A DNA stretch of 16,570 nucleotides from an uncultured bacterium (GTDB lineage Bacteria > Cyanobacteriota > Vampirovibrionia > Gastranaerophilales > Gastranaerophilaceae). Each line of letters begins with the position of its first letter. The first letter of the stretch is position 1. Position numbers and translations under genes: made by a program. The stretch is from NCBI GenBank assembly GCA_900553205.1, contig USCK01000023.1:1-16570 (forward strand). The letters are read 5' to 3'. The notes below the pieces were generated by a model. That model made no database searches. It saw only the letters and a list, made by a program, of their open reading frames with translations, and was not told the DNA's origin. Of the stretch, positions 1 through 7,250 are shown in pieces.

Positions 1-18
1 CTCGTGAGCTACGCTCCC
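1..18 (-). tRNA. 5' end of a tRNA gene (truncated by window edge)
   Basis: Read on the minus strand from position 18, the sequence begins GGGAGCGTAGCTCACGAG. This matches a tRNA 5' end: a seven-base acceptor strand GGGAGCG, the U8-A9 linker, a D-stem strand GCTC, then the start of a D-loop. Anticodon and T arm lie outside the window, so the amino acid cannot be assigned. A well-formed promoter sits immediately upstream (26-54), which supports a real RNA gene. With only 18 bases visible, this could still be chance resemblance. Confidence 0.6.
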
Positions 19-25
19 ATATTCA

Positions 26-54
26 ATTATCATTTGTTTGCTGGATTATCTCAA
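26..54 (-). promoter_or_regulatory. Sigma-70-type promoter for the truncated tRNA
   Basis: On the minus strand, TTGAGA (49-54) and GATAAT (26-31) are separated by exactly 17 bp, five of six matches to the -10 consensus and four of six to the -35. The predicted transcription start is about 7 nt past the -10 box, at 18-19, essentially at the first base of the tRNA. This leaves almost no 5' leader for RNase P. Confidence 0.55.
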
Positions 55-81
55 TCCGTAAGTATATTGTAGCCTGCTAAA

Positions 82-105
82 AAATAAATTGCAAGCTATT
101 TATTT
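82..105 (-). terminator. Weak AT-only hairpin at end of the PAP2 gene
   Basis: AAATAAAT (82-89) pairs with ATTTATTT (98-105) around an 8-nt loop and, read on the minus strand, is followed by a T-rich run. The stem contains only A-T pairs and overlaps the stop codon at 104-106, so it is a weak candidate terminator between the phosphatase gene and the tRNA. Confidence 0.3.
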
Positions 106-1051
106 AAATTTTTAATTTAAAAAATATTAACGGATAAATATAAGTTATAAACATTCCCATTACAAAGTGTTGAAGGAATAACCCACAACGCAAACCAAAC
201 ATGCAGGTAAAGTAATCTTTTGCATGTACAAACAAAAATGATAATACTATTCCTCCAAAAACCATTCTTATTATTTTATGAAAAACAGTTCCTACATTAT
301 CAAAATTTAAAAACCTTTTTTCTAAGAACCACCCATAAAAAACACCTAAAACTCCACCTATCCTTGCAAATGTATCTATCTTTACAGGAGTTGGGTCAAA
401 TAAAATTTTTCCGTTCAAATAATCAATCGGATAACTTTTCAAATTTACATACAACAATAACAAAACACTCAACATTGTTACAGAGCATGTAATTATCAAA
501 TCTCTATTTTCAGCTTTTTGAACCCAATTATAAAGTTTATTTACTAGGAACAATAAACAAACTCCCACAATAAAGGATACTATTACATCTTGGGGAGTAT
601 GTACTCCTACATAATTTCGAGAAATCATAATTAGAACAACTAGAGTTAACCCCAAATATCTAATTATTTTATTCTCCCAAAATGCAAAAACTGTAGCACC
701 CCATGAAGAAACTGCTCCTGCAGTATGTCCACTAGGAAAAGAATATCCGGTTGCAGCAGGAATAGCTGACGGCAAAGGGTGAACCCGACTATCTAATATC
801 CAAGGTCTATATATACACGCAGTCGTTTTCAAAAATATATTTGTTAAAAAACCAAAGGTATAACACCACAAAACGTACATACCTATTTTTTTATTTATAC
901 ACCAATACAAACAACATATAAACAATACTGGTATTGCTATTTCACCAAACATTGTAATTGTAAGAAAAAATTTATCTAAAATATGCCCAGAGAAATCTCT
1001 GAAATTTTGCAAAAGCAACAAATAATCAATCTGCCAACCTAACCAACTCAT
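104..1051 (-). CDS. PAP2-superfamily membrane phosphatase
   Basis: The 315-residue product is an integral membrane protein of the PAP2 (type 2 phosphatidic acid phosphatase) superfamily. All three signature motifs are intact: KX6RP at residues 75-83 (KTTACIYRP), PSGH at 106-109, and SRX5HX3D at 144-155 (SRNYVGVHTPQD). H109 and H151 are the expected catalytic pair. Hydrophobic segments occupy residues 33-50, 57-74, 113-125, 132-143 and 157-171, with several more in the C-terminal third. Family members dephosphorylate lipid pyrophosphates such as undecaprenyl pyrophosphate, or phosphatidic acid or phosphatidylglycerol phosphate; the substrate cannot be read from sequence. An AAGAGG ribosome binding site precedes the ATG. 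The gene lies 21 nt downstream of the putative metallopeptidase, so the two may be co-transcribed. Confidence 0.88.
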   Translation of the reverse strand: MSWLGWQIDYLLLLQNFRDFSGHILDKFFLTITMFGEIAIPVLFICCLYWCINKKIGMYVLWCYTFGFLTNIFLKTTACIYRPWILDSRVHPLPSAIPAATGYSFPSGHTAGAVSSWGATVFAFWENKIIRYLGLTLVVLIMISRNYVGVHTPQDVIVSFIVGVCLLFLVNKLYNWVQKAENRDLIITCSVTMLSVLLLLYVNLKSYPIDYLNGKILFDPTPVKIDTFARIGGVLGVFYGWFLEKRFLNFDNVGTVFHKIIRMVFGGIVLSFLFVHAKDYFTCMFGLRCGLFLQHFVMGMFITYIYPLIFFKLKI

Positions 1052-1072
1052 ATAAACCTCTTTCGAAGTTTA

Positions 1073-1939
1073 TTATACCATAATACTTCTTACATATTGT
1101 GCTGACACATCAAAAGCTTCTCTCTCTAAGGCATTTGTTGTATATTCCGGTGATGTAACAGGAGGATAATACCTAATTGCATTTAGCAAACTCATTGACT
1201 TACTATACACATGTGAATCTTTTGTATATTTAACTTCTGGCTGTAGGAGTTTTGACCATGGCGAAGCTTGATATATTTTATCTACTTTTTGGTTCAAAAA
1301 TTCTTCTTCTGCAAGATTTTCCGGCTTTAAATGAGTCCATGCTTTTAAAATCTCTTTATCACCAACACCTTTTGTTTCTCTTAAGATTTGATGTTGTTTT
1401 GAATGCACACATTCATGTGCTATTTTTTGAATAATATATTTCCTATGTTCACTAGGTTTTACATCTTCTAATACTAATTTATCAAAACCTAGCTTGTTAT
1501 TCTTAACAAAATTCTTGCCGATATCCTCTGTTACGAATAATGGTAACTTCTCTTTCGGAGAAACTAAAGGAATCCTTTTATTCCCTTTTATGCCAACAAT
1601 TTTCTTATCATAAGCCATTAAATCATAAAGATTCATCTCGATAAGATTATCTTTAAAACAAAAACCTCCACCTTGTAACGATTTTGGGTCATAAACAAAT
1701 TTTAATTCTGCGGGATTATCTATTTGAAAATCTTTATTTATTTTTTCATATACTTGGTTTATAGATCCATTTGGGAAAAGTTTTTCAAAATTTGTACGAG
1801 CCACATTCTCAGCAGAAGGAGTAAAAGTATCTTGAGTAACCCCTCTAACTTGTGGAGTAGAAACTTGAGTTGATTTAAACTTTATTGGATTAAATTTAAT
1901 TATATTGAAACCTACATTATTCATACTTATATAAAACAT
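1073..1939 (-). CDS. Hypothetical protein with HExxH motif, putative zinc metallopeptidase
   Basis: This 288-residue protein belongs to no family I can name. It carries HECVH at residues 175-179 inside a predicted helix (IIQKIAHECVHSKQH), the classic HExxH zinc-binding and catalytic signature. About 95 residues later, ALEREAFDVSA (270-280) resembles the helix that supplies a glutamate third ligand in gluzincin-type peptidases, with E274 or E272 the candidate. There is no obvious signal peptide or membrane segment. The N-terminus has an F-x-P-x-x-F-K-S element (residues 16-23) like the one in the 216-residue protein at 10642-11292. Neither the first ATG nor the ATG at codon 6 has a good Shine-Dalgarno, so the start is uncertain. 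Protease activity is inferred from motifs only. Confidence 0.65.
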   Translation of the reverse strand: MFYISMNNVGFNIIKFNPIKFKSTQVSTPQVRGVTQDTFTPSAENVARTNFEKLFPNGSINQVYEKINKDFQIDNPAELKFVYDPKSLQGGGFCFKDNLIEMNLYDLMAYDKKIVGIKGNKRIPLVSPKEKLPLFVTEDIGKNFVKNNKLGFDKLVLEDVKPSEHRKYIIQKIAHECVHSKQHQILRETKGVGDKEILKAWTHLKPENLAEEEFLNQKVDKIYQASPWSKLLQPEVKYTKDSHVYSKSMSLLNAIRYYPPVTSPEYTTNALEREAFDVSAQYVRSIMV

Positions 1940-1967
1940 TTTTTATTGTTTTTTTGCTAATTACATA

Positions 1968-1998
1968 AAAAAAGAGGTCGTTTTCACAACCTCTTTTT
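1968..1998 (-). terminator. Intrinsic terminator of gltX
   Basis: AAAAAGAGGT (1969-1978) and ACCTCTTTTT (1989-1998) form a 10-bp perfect stem around a 10-nt loop. On the minus strand it lies just after the gltX stop codon and ends in a run of seven T residues, a good rho-independent terminator. It separates gltX from the metallopeptidase gene, which therefore probably needs its own promoter in 1940-1970. Confidence 0.8.
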
Positions 1999-2020
1999 AC
2001 ATTTCTTTACTTTTGCTGAT

Positions 2021-3484
2021 TTATTTTATCGCTGCTTTTATACGTTTTTCAACTTTTTCTTTACCTAATATCGCAAGAATTGCAGTCATATCAGCACCTC
2101 TTGTCCTACCTGTAACAGCAGCTCTTATAGCCCACATTGTAACTTTTGGCTTGATACCTTTTTCTTTAAAGTATCCACGAAAAGCTTCAAGTTTTTCATG
2201 TAAGTTTTCTTCTGTATATTCCCAATCTTTAGATTGTTCAAGATATGTTTTCAAGACTTCTTGAGAAGTTTCTGTATCAAGAACATCTGTTTGAACTTGA
2301 GGTTCAACTTCAACAGAATCACCAAAGAAATAAGAAACTGCATCTGTTATATCAGATAACAAAACTAATGGTTCTCTTGTTACTTCTATCATTCTTGTAA
2401 ATTGTTCATCAGTAAGTTGTGACAAATCATATTTTTCAAGATATGGCATCAATCTTTGTTTTAATTCGTCCATTGATAACATCTTGATATAATGGCTATT
2501 CATCCATTTCAATTTATCATATTCAAAGATTGAATTTGAAGAAGAAATTTCGTGAATTCTAAAATCTTCAGCAATTTTTTCAACAGGCTTAATTTCTTCA
2601 CCGTCAGAAGGTGCCCAACCTAACAAAGCAACAAAGTTAATAAGTGCATCTGTTAAATAACCTTGTTTTACAAAATCACTAACTGCAGTCGCACCATGAC
2701 GTTTTGAAAGTTTACTTCTATCTGGAGCAAGTATCATACCTAAGTGACCAAATTTAGGAACTTTTGCACCTAAAGCTTCGTATATAAGTATTTGTTTATA
2801 AGTGTTTGAAATATGATCCTCACCTCTTATAACATGGGATATTTTCATTAGCATATCATCAATAACAACTGCATAATTGTATGTAGGAGCACCGTTTGAT
2901 TTTTGGATAACGAAATCGCCAAGAAGGTTTGTATCCATGTGAAGTTTTCCTTTTACAATATCTTCAAATTCCAAAATTGAAGTATCATGAAAAGCTTTTT
3001 GAGCCTTCGCAATATTAAATCTAATTGCAGGTTTTCTACCTTCTGCTCTTAATTTTGCTTTTTCTTCTTCTGTTAAATTTTCACATTTTTTTGAATAAAC
3101 ATAAGGTTTTTTGTTTCTTGTAGCTTCTTCTTTTTCTGCTTCAAGTTCTTCTGGTGTACAGAAACATTCATAAGCGAAACCTGAATCTAAAAGTTGTTGA
3201 ATGTATTTTGGATAAATATCAAATCTTTTAGATTGTGTATATGGGCCATAAGGGCCTCCAACATCAGGACCTTCGTCCCAGTTTAAACCTAATGCTTTTA
3301 AGCTGTCAAAAATATTGTCAATGTATTCTTGGCTAGTTCTTTCAGCATCTGTATCTTCTATTCTCAAAACGAATTTACCGTTATTTTTCTTTGCAAACAA
3401 ATAATTAAATAATGCTGTTCTTGCAGTTCCGATATGCAAGTTGCCACTAGGTGACGGAGCAATTCTTACTCTTACTTCTTCCAT
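2021..3484 (-). CDS. gltX: Glutamyl-tRNA synthetase
   Basis: GltX attaches glutamate to tRNA(Glu) in the cytoplasm, using ATP. The 487-residue length is normal for the bacterial enzyme. The class I catalytic core is clear: the HIGH motif appears as HIGT (17-20) after the typical PSPSGNL, the RIEDTDAERT segment is at 41-50, and the KMSKS loop appears as KLSKR (258-262) followed by HGA. A possible zinc-site segment with Cys at 107, 109 and 134 lies in the insertion. The C-terminal third is the helical anticodon-binding domain and contains GRTRGADMTAILAILGKE. The ATG is preceded by AAAGGA with an 8-nt spacer. Whether it is discriminating or also charges tRNA(Gln) is not decidable here. The gene ends at a strong terminator at 1968-1998. 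Confidence 0.97.
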   Translation of the reverse strand: MEEVRVRIAPSPSGNLHIGTARTALFNYLFAKKNNGKFVLRIEDTDAERTSQEYIDNIFDSLKALGLNWDEGPDVGGPYGPYTQSKRFDIYPKYIQQLLDSGFAYECFCTPEELEAEKEEATRNKKPYVYSKKCENLTEEEKAKLRAEGRKPAIRFNIAKAQKAFHDTSILEFEDIVKGKLHMDTNLLGDFVIQKSNGAPTYNYAVVIDDMLMKISHVIRGEDHISNTYKQILIYEALGAKVPKFGHLGMILAPDRSKLSKRHGATAVSDFVKQGYLTDALINFVALLGWAPSDGEEIKPVEKIAEDFRIHEISSSNSIFEYDKLKWMNSHYIKMLSMDELKQRLMPYLEKYDLSQLTDEQFTRMIEVTREPLVLLSDITDAVSYFFGDSVEVEPQVQTDVLDTETSQEVLKTYLEQSKDWEYTEENLHEKLEAFRGYFKEKGIKPKVTMWAIRAAVTGRTRGADMTAILAILGKEKVEKRIKAAIK

Positions 3485-3585
3485 TTTTATATCCTTTCAC
3501 TACAAAAATAGTATTGCACAAAGGTATTACAAATTAAAGAGGAAGAAGAAATAATATTATGTTTAATAATCTTAATTTTGAATAA

Positions 3586-4893
3586 TCACTTAAAAATAAA
3601 CACACCAACAATCGCAAAAACAATTAACGCAAGGTTATAATGCAAGAAAGTTGGAACACAAGTATCCCATATATGATTATGTTGTCCATCAATATTCAAA
3701 CCTGAAGTTGGTCCTAATGTTGTATCCGATGCAGGTGAACCTGCGTCACCAAGAGCAGCAGCTGCGGCTAACAATACAACAGTTTGAGGTATATTAAATC
3801 CCATTTTGCAACATATTGGTACAAAAACAACTGCAAGAATAGGAATTGTACCGAACGAAGTTCCAATACCTATAGTAATCAACAACCCTAACAACAACAT
3901 AATTATAGCCGTTGCAATATGACTTGCAGGTAATATTGTTGTTATATAACTAACAAGAGATTCTATTCCTCCCGTTGTTTTTAACACAGTTGCAAACCCC
4001 GATGCTACAAGCATAACAAAGGCTACATAACCCATAAGATATATACCCTCGTCCATCAGCTTGTCCATTTTAGAATGCTTTACAGCTCCCAAAGAGAATA
4101 TTATACCCAACCCCATTAATGCACCTAATGGCAAAGAATGAGTCCAAATTTGAACTCCAAAAGTCACAATAGCCGCGAGTATGGTTATATAGTGATTTTT
4201 ATTAAACTCTAGTTTCTCAAGATGTTCTTCGGGTTTATCAATTTGTTTATAGATTCTTGGTTTGCGATAAACAAAAAGGGCTATACACAAAGCTATAAAC
4301 ATTCCTATACCTAAAATCCATGTATATTGCCATATTGTTGACCTGTCAACAAACATTCCGTTTTGGACCATATTATCTGCAATCAAATTATGAAAAATCA
4401 AGCCAAACCCGGCAGGAATAGTTATGTATGGAGTTTTTAAACCAAAAGCAAGAATACAAGCAACTGCTCGTCTATCAACACACAAAAGATTCATAGTCGG
4501 TAATAATGCTGGTATTAATATTGGTATAAAAGCAATATGTATAGGTATAATATTTTGTGAGGCCATTGCAATTAAACAAATAATCAAAAACAAAACCCAT
4601 ACACGATTATTTACTACATCAATAATCCGTTGAGCTATAACATCTGTCAATCCTGTATGATTCATAGCTGCAGCAAACGCACCCAAAAGTATATAACTCA
4701 ATGCAGTTTCTGAATTTCCACCCATTCCGGAAATAAAAGTATTCATTATATTAGTTATTCCCATATGTGATGTAATCCCAGCTAATATGCTTGATATAAG
4801 TATTGCAAGTAATACATTAATTCTACAAAGACATAATATACAAAGCAGAATAATCGATATAACAACAGGATTTAGCAATATGTTAGAAATCAT
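3586..4893 (-). CDS. Na+/H+ antiporter family transporter (YuiF-like)
   Basis: The 435-residue polytopic membrane protein has about 11 hydrophobic segments. It matches the family typified by Bacillus YuiF, annotated variously as Na+/H+ antiporter or amino acid (histidine-type) permease. Family-typical stretches are LLGAFAAAMNHTGLTDV (69-85), GTSFGTIPILA (344-354) and the long loop GDAGSPASDTTLGPTSGLN (382-400) followed by a GQHNHIWDTCVPTFLHYN-type segment. The protein likely sits in the cytoplasmic membrane and exchanges Na+ or H+ against a small solute; the substrate is unknown. Its ATG overlaps the stop of the upstream RWYD gene as ATGA, and an AGGAG sequence inside that gene lies 8 nt before the start, so translation is probably coupled. 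Confidence 0.85.
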   Translation of the reverse strand: MISNILLNPVVISIILLCILCLCRINVLLAILISSILAGITSHMGITNIMNTFISGMGGNSETALSYILLGAFAAAMNHTGLTDVIAQRIIDVVNNRVWVLFLIICLIAMASQNIIPIHIAFIPILIPALLPTMNLLCVDRRAVACILAFGLKTPYITIPAGFGLIFHNLIADNMVQNGMFVDRSTIWQYTWILGIGMFIALCIALFVYRKPRIYKQIDKPEEHLEKLEFNKNHYITILAAIVTFGVQIWTHSLPLGALMGLGIIFSLGAVKHSKMDKLMDEGIYLMGYVAFVMLVASGFATVLKTTGGIESLVSYITTILPASHIATAIIMLLLGLLITIGIGTSFGTIPILAVVFVPICCKMGFNIPQTVVLLAAAAALGDAGSPASDTTLGPTSGLNIDGQHNHIWDTCVPTFLHYNLALIVFAIVGVFIFK

Positions 4894-5219
4894 GAATCCA
4901 ACTCCTGTAGTTTATTAATAATCTCAAGTGCTGTTTCTTTTCTTAGTTCAAAAGACATGAGTTTTAAATATTCAAACGCATCAGCAATTTCTTTATCCTC
5001 ATCATACCAACGCTTACAAAAGTAATTAAAAGCATCTTCTAATTTATTTTCTTCTATATAAACATTAAAACTGTGACTTTTTTCTTTTATTAATTCTGCA
5101 CACCTAAGCTGATTAGCTTTATTCGTCTTTTCAAGCATACTTACAGCAAGACTTACAGTAGTATCTTCATCATACCAACGTCTTTTTATATTTTCATTAT
5201 TAGAATAATTATTTGTCAT
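4890..5219 (-). CDS. RWYD double-repeat small protein (paralogue A)
   Basis: I cannot assign this 109-residue protein to a named family. It consists of two copies of a roughly 45-residue unit. Each opens with RWYDED (residues 14-19 and 70-75) and continues into a predicted amphipathic helix with spaced leucines and an alanine-rich segment. The two RWYD motifs are 56 residues apart, the same spacing as in the paralogue at 14153-14485. There is no signal peptide or membrane segment, so it is probably cytoplasmic. It is the middle gene of a three-gene cluster: its ATG overlaps the stop of the secreted-protein gene as TAATG, and its stop overlaps the transporter start as ATGA. Such coupling suggests it is made together with the transporter. 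The function is unknown; a protein-protein interaction or regulatory role is a guess. Confidence 0.85.
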   Translation of the reverse strand: MTNNYSNNENIKRRWYDEDTTVSLAVSMLEKTNKANQLRCAELIKEKSHSFNVYIEENKLEDAFNYFCKRWYDEDKEIADAFEYLKLMSFELRKETALEIINKLQELDS

Positions 5220-5644
5220 TAGTAAAATATCGGTTTCCTATGAATTTCGATTTCGGAACAAGTACCTTCACCTCGTGTACAGAATTGAGCACGATTTGAA
5301 TAAGCATTATTCGCATAAATCTCGTTTAACTTAATTTGTTTCGTAATTCTATTATATACAACTCGTGTTTCTACAATAGTTTTAAAATCAGCAGCTTTAT
5401 GACGAAATACTATCTCATTGTCATCAAACCCTTCAACATCAAGAGGCAAATTATTTGCATCATAAACATTAAATAAAATAGTATCTATAATAAAATATCT
5501 ATCCAATGGAGAACGAGTAAGAACCTCCCCTGTTGCAGTATTTATAGCTTCAATATTCATCTTGCATTGCAAAAGATATTGTTCTGCAAATGTTGGAAGA
5601 ATTGAAAACACTAATAATAAAGCACATAGTATAAATTTTTTCAT
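5219..5644 (-). CDS. Small secreted protein with N-terminal signal peptide
   Basis: This is a 141-residue hypothetical protein. Residues 1-20 form a standard Sec signal peptide (MKK, a hydrophobic core, then PTFA before the likely cleavage at 20/21). The mature part, about 121 residues, is predicted mainly beta, and contains Cys27, Cys122 and Cys129. The last two flank a small TRGEGT loop and could form a disulfide. The middle (YFIIDTILFNVYDANN) and the R-V-V-Y-N-R-I-T-K segment look like strands of a small beta domain. No family is recognised. The protein should be periplasmic or exported. It is the first gene of the cluster leading to the RWYD protein and the transporter, and its stop overlaps the next start (TAATG). 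No Shine-Dalgarno is visible; see the promoter at 5651-5681. Confidence 0.82.
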   Translation of the reverse strand: MKKFILCALLLVFSILPTFAEQYLLQCKMNIEAINTATGEVLTRSPLDRYFIIDTILFNVYDANNLPLDVEGFDDNEIVFRHKAADFKTIVETRVVYNRITKQIKLNEIYANNAYSNRAQFCTRGEGTCSEIEIHRKPIFY

Positions 5645-5650
5645 AAAGAA

Positions 5651-5681
5651 ATTTTAACACGAATATTAATATTTGTGACAA
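5651..5681 (-). promoter_or_regulatory. Candidate promoter of the secreted-protein/RWYD/antiporter operon
   Basis: On the minus strand TTGTCA (5676-5681) matches five of six -35 positions. The best -10 boxes, TTAAAA or TAAAAT (5651-5657), give a spacer of 18-19 bp, longer than optimal. The predicted transcription start falls at about 5644-5645, on the start codon itself. This agrees with the missing Shine-Dalgarno and would make the first gene leaderless. Confidence 0.35.
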
Positions 5682-5687
5682 AAACAC

Positions 5688-5715
5688 TTGTAAATTTAAA
5701 AACATGGTCTAAAAT
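5688..5715 (+). promoter_or_regulatory. Candidate promoter of the YjfB-like gene
   Basis: TTGTAA (5688-5693) and TAAAAT (5710-5715) are spaced by 16 bp, giving a predicted start near 5722 and a leader of about 30 nt. That leader contains an AAAGGA ribosome binding site (5738-5743) before the ATG at 5753. The sequence is AT-rich, so a chance match is possible. Confidence 0.35.
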
Positions 5716-5752
5716 AGAAGTATATACATTTGACATATAAAGGATTATTATA

Positions 5753-5938
5753 ATGGTACAATCAATTTCATCTTCCGGCATTGACCCAACTGCAGGAACT
5801 TCTGATGTAAAAACAGCTATAGCTGTAAAAATGATGAAGGAAATGCAAGAAAGCCAACAAATAGCAGGCTCTATCATTCAAGATACAGTAGAAGTTTCTC
5901 AAGAAGCTATCGCAAAATGTCAGGCTGAAAAAGGATAG
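5753..5938 (+). CDS. YjfB-like small protein (putative motility family)
   Basis: The 61-residue product has the size and layout of the YjfB family, annotated as putative motility proteins. An N-terminal Ser/Thr/Gly-rich stretch (SISSSGIDPTAGTS) is followed by one long helix with the pattern VKTAIAVKMMKEMQESQQIA and a further amphipathic helix. No signal peptide or membrane segment is present. An AAAGGA site 9 nt before the ATG supports translation. It is a monocistronic plus-strand gene between two minus-strand operons and converges on the TPR gene with only 18 bp between stop codons. The family link is by resemblance only, and its biochemical role is unknown even in the named family. The length and a clear ribosome binding site make a chance reading frame unlikely. 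Confidence 0.68.
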   Translation: MVQSISSSGIDPTAGTSDVKTAIAVKMMKEMQESQQIAGSIIQDTVEVSQEAIAKCQAEKG

Positions 5939-5956
5939 ATATATTTCTATTACCCC

Positions 5957-7234
5957 TTAGCCCATTGTTCCTCTAAATAATTTTTTAATAAAATCAAGAG
6001 GACTTGTTTCGCTATTCATTTTTTCGATAATACGATTATAATTTTGTTTAATATATGGATTGTTTGGGTCGAGTTCTTTTAGTTTATCCATATATCGAAG
6101 CATTTCATTATAATCTCCAATTCTTTCTCTGAATTCGGCAAGTTTTTGTAATGCTCTTTTGCTTTTTGGATTCAGTTCTAATAATCTTTCATAAAACTCA
6201 ACTGAATGGTTTTTATCTGTAGTATCCAACAAGTCGGCAATTGTTGTAACAAGCTCAACATTACTGTTATCAAGTTGGTAAGCTATCATATATTCATTCA
6301 TACCAACATCTTTATCACCCTTGATATAGTTGAATTTTGCCCAATTTATATGTGAGTTGAACTCATCACCTTGTTTTTCGTATATCAAAGCCTTCATTTG
6401 ATAAGTAACAGGTGAGTTTGGTTCATATTTGTTATACTCGTTTACTTCGTCTAAAGCTCTTACATAATCATCAGTTTGATAATAATATTGAGCTAACAAT
6501 GAATGATATTTTGCGACTTTTTCATACTGATGTCTTACATTCATCATAATAGAATATGCTTCATCATTTTTGCCCATATCCATTAGGCATCTTATTTTCA
6601 AAAGTTCATCTTTTGTTAAATCCATAGCCTTTTGTGGGTCGTCAGCTTTTACATATAATTTTGCCAGTTCTTCATTAACTGAGGTATAACCTTGTTCTCT
6701 GGCTTTTTCAAGAGTATCTATTGCGCTTTCTAAAAAGTCTGTTTTGGCATAAATATTTGCAAGATTAGTATAAATTTTTACATTATCGAATTTTGAGTCA
6801 ATTAGTTTTAAATATTCATCAATAGCTTGATTTTCTTTGTTTGCGCCATCATAAAGAGTTGCAAGAATATATCTCGCAGCATTTGCATCTCGTTCATTTT
6901 CTGCTTTTTCAACTGCTTTTCTATAATCACTAATAGCATGTTCAAACTGTTCTTGCAGTACATGCATTTCACCTTTGCAAACATAATATTTATAACGATT
7001 TGTATCATGGCATATATCCATCAACTGCTCATACGCCATCAAGTTTTTGGCATCAAGCCTGACAAGCTCTGTATAGAAAAACTCTGCTTCATCTTTTTTG
7101 TTTAATATACAGGCAATATGTCCTAACCTTTCTAATAAATGCGTGTTTTTAGGATTGTTTTTGTATAACTTGGTATATTCTTCATAAGCTAAATCATATT
7201 GACCATTTTCTTCTAATTGTTCAGGTGATGCCAT
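5957..7234 (-). CDS. Tetratricopeptide-repeat protein
   Basis: The 425-residue protein is almost entirely tetratricopeptide repeats. Recognisable units include YDLAYEEYTKLYKNNPKN, EQFEHAISDYRKAVEKA, DFLESAIDTLEKAREQG, DDYVRALDEVNEYNKYEPNS, and NHSVEFYERLLELNPKSKRA near the C-terminus, consistent with ten or so repeats forming a solenoid scaffold. No enzyme domain, signal peptide or membrane segment is visible. The tail SPLDFIKKLFRG (near the last 14 residues) is a short basic-hydrophobic helix. I place the start at the ATG at 7232-7234, preceded by GAGGAT with a good spacer; a longer in-frame reading from 7312 would run into pth and has no ribosome binding site. It lies 16 nt after pth and is probably co-transcribed with it. 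Partners are unknown. Confidence 0.88.
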   Translation of the reverse strand: MASPEQLEENGQYDLAYEEYTKLYKNNPKNTHLLERLGHIACILNKKDEAEFFYTELVRLDAKNLMAYEQLMDICHDTNRYKYYVCKGEMHVLQEQFEHAISDYRKAVEKAENERDANAARYILATLYDGANKENQAIDEYLKLIDSKFDNVKIYTNLANIYAKTDFLESAIDTLEKAREQGYTSVNEELAKLYVKADDPQKAMDLTKDELLKIRCLMDMGKNDEAYSIMMNVRHQYEKVAKYHSLLAQYYYQTDDYVRALDEVNEYNKYEPNSPVTYQMKALIYEKQGDEFNSHINWAKFNYIKGDKDVGMNEYMIAYQLDNSNVELVTTIADLLDTTDKNHSVEFYERLLELNPKSKRALQKLAEFRERIGDYNEMLRYMDKLKELDPNNPYIKQNYNRIIEKMNSETSPLDFIKKLFRGTMG

Positions 7235-7250
7235 TTTTATATCCTCATTT

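Noticed and set aside
220..492. 90-codon plus-strand reading frame opposite the PAP2 gene
   Set aside because: It is antisense to a gene with all three PAP2 motifs intact; hydrophobic low-complexity sequence without a start signal.
5641..5877. 78-codon minus-strand reading frame
   Set aside because: It is antisense to the YjfB-like gene and the divergent promoter region, with no ribosome binding site or recognisable domain.
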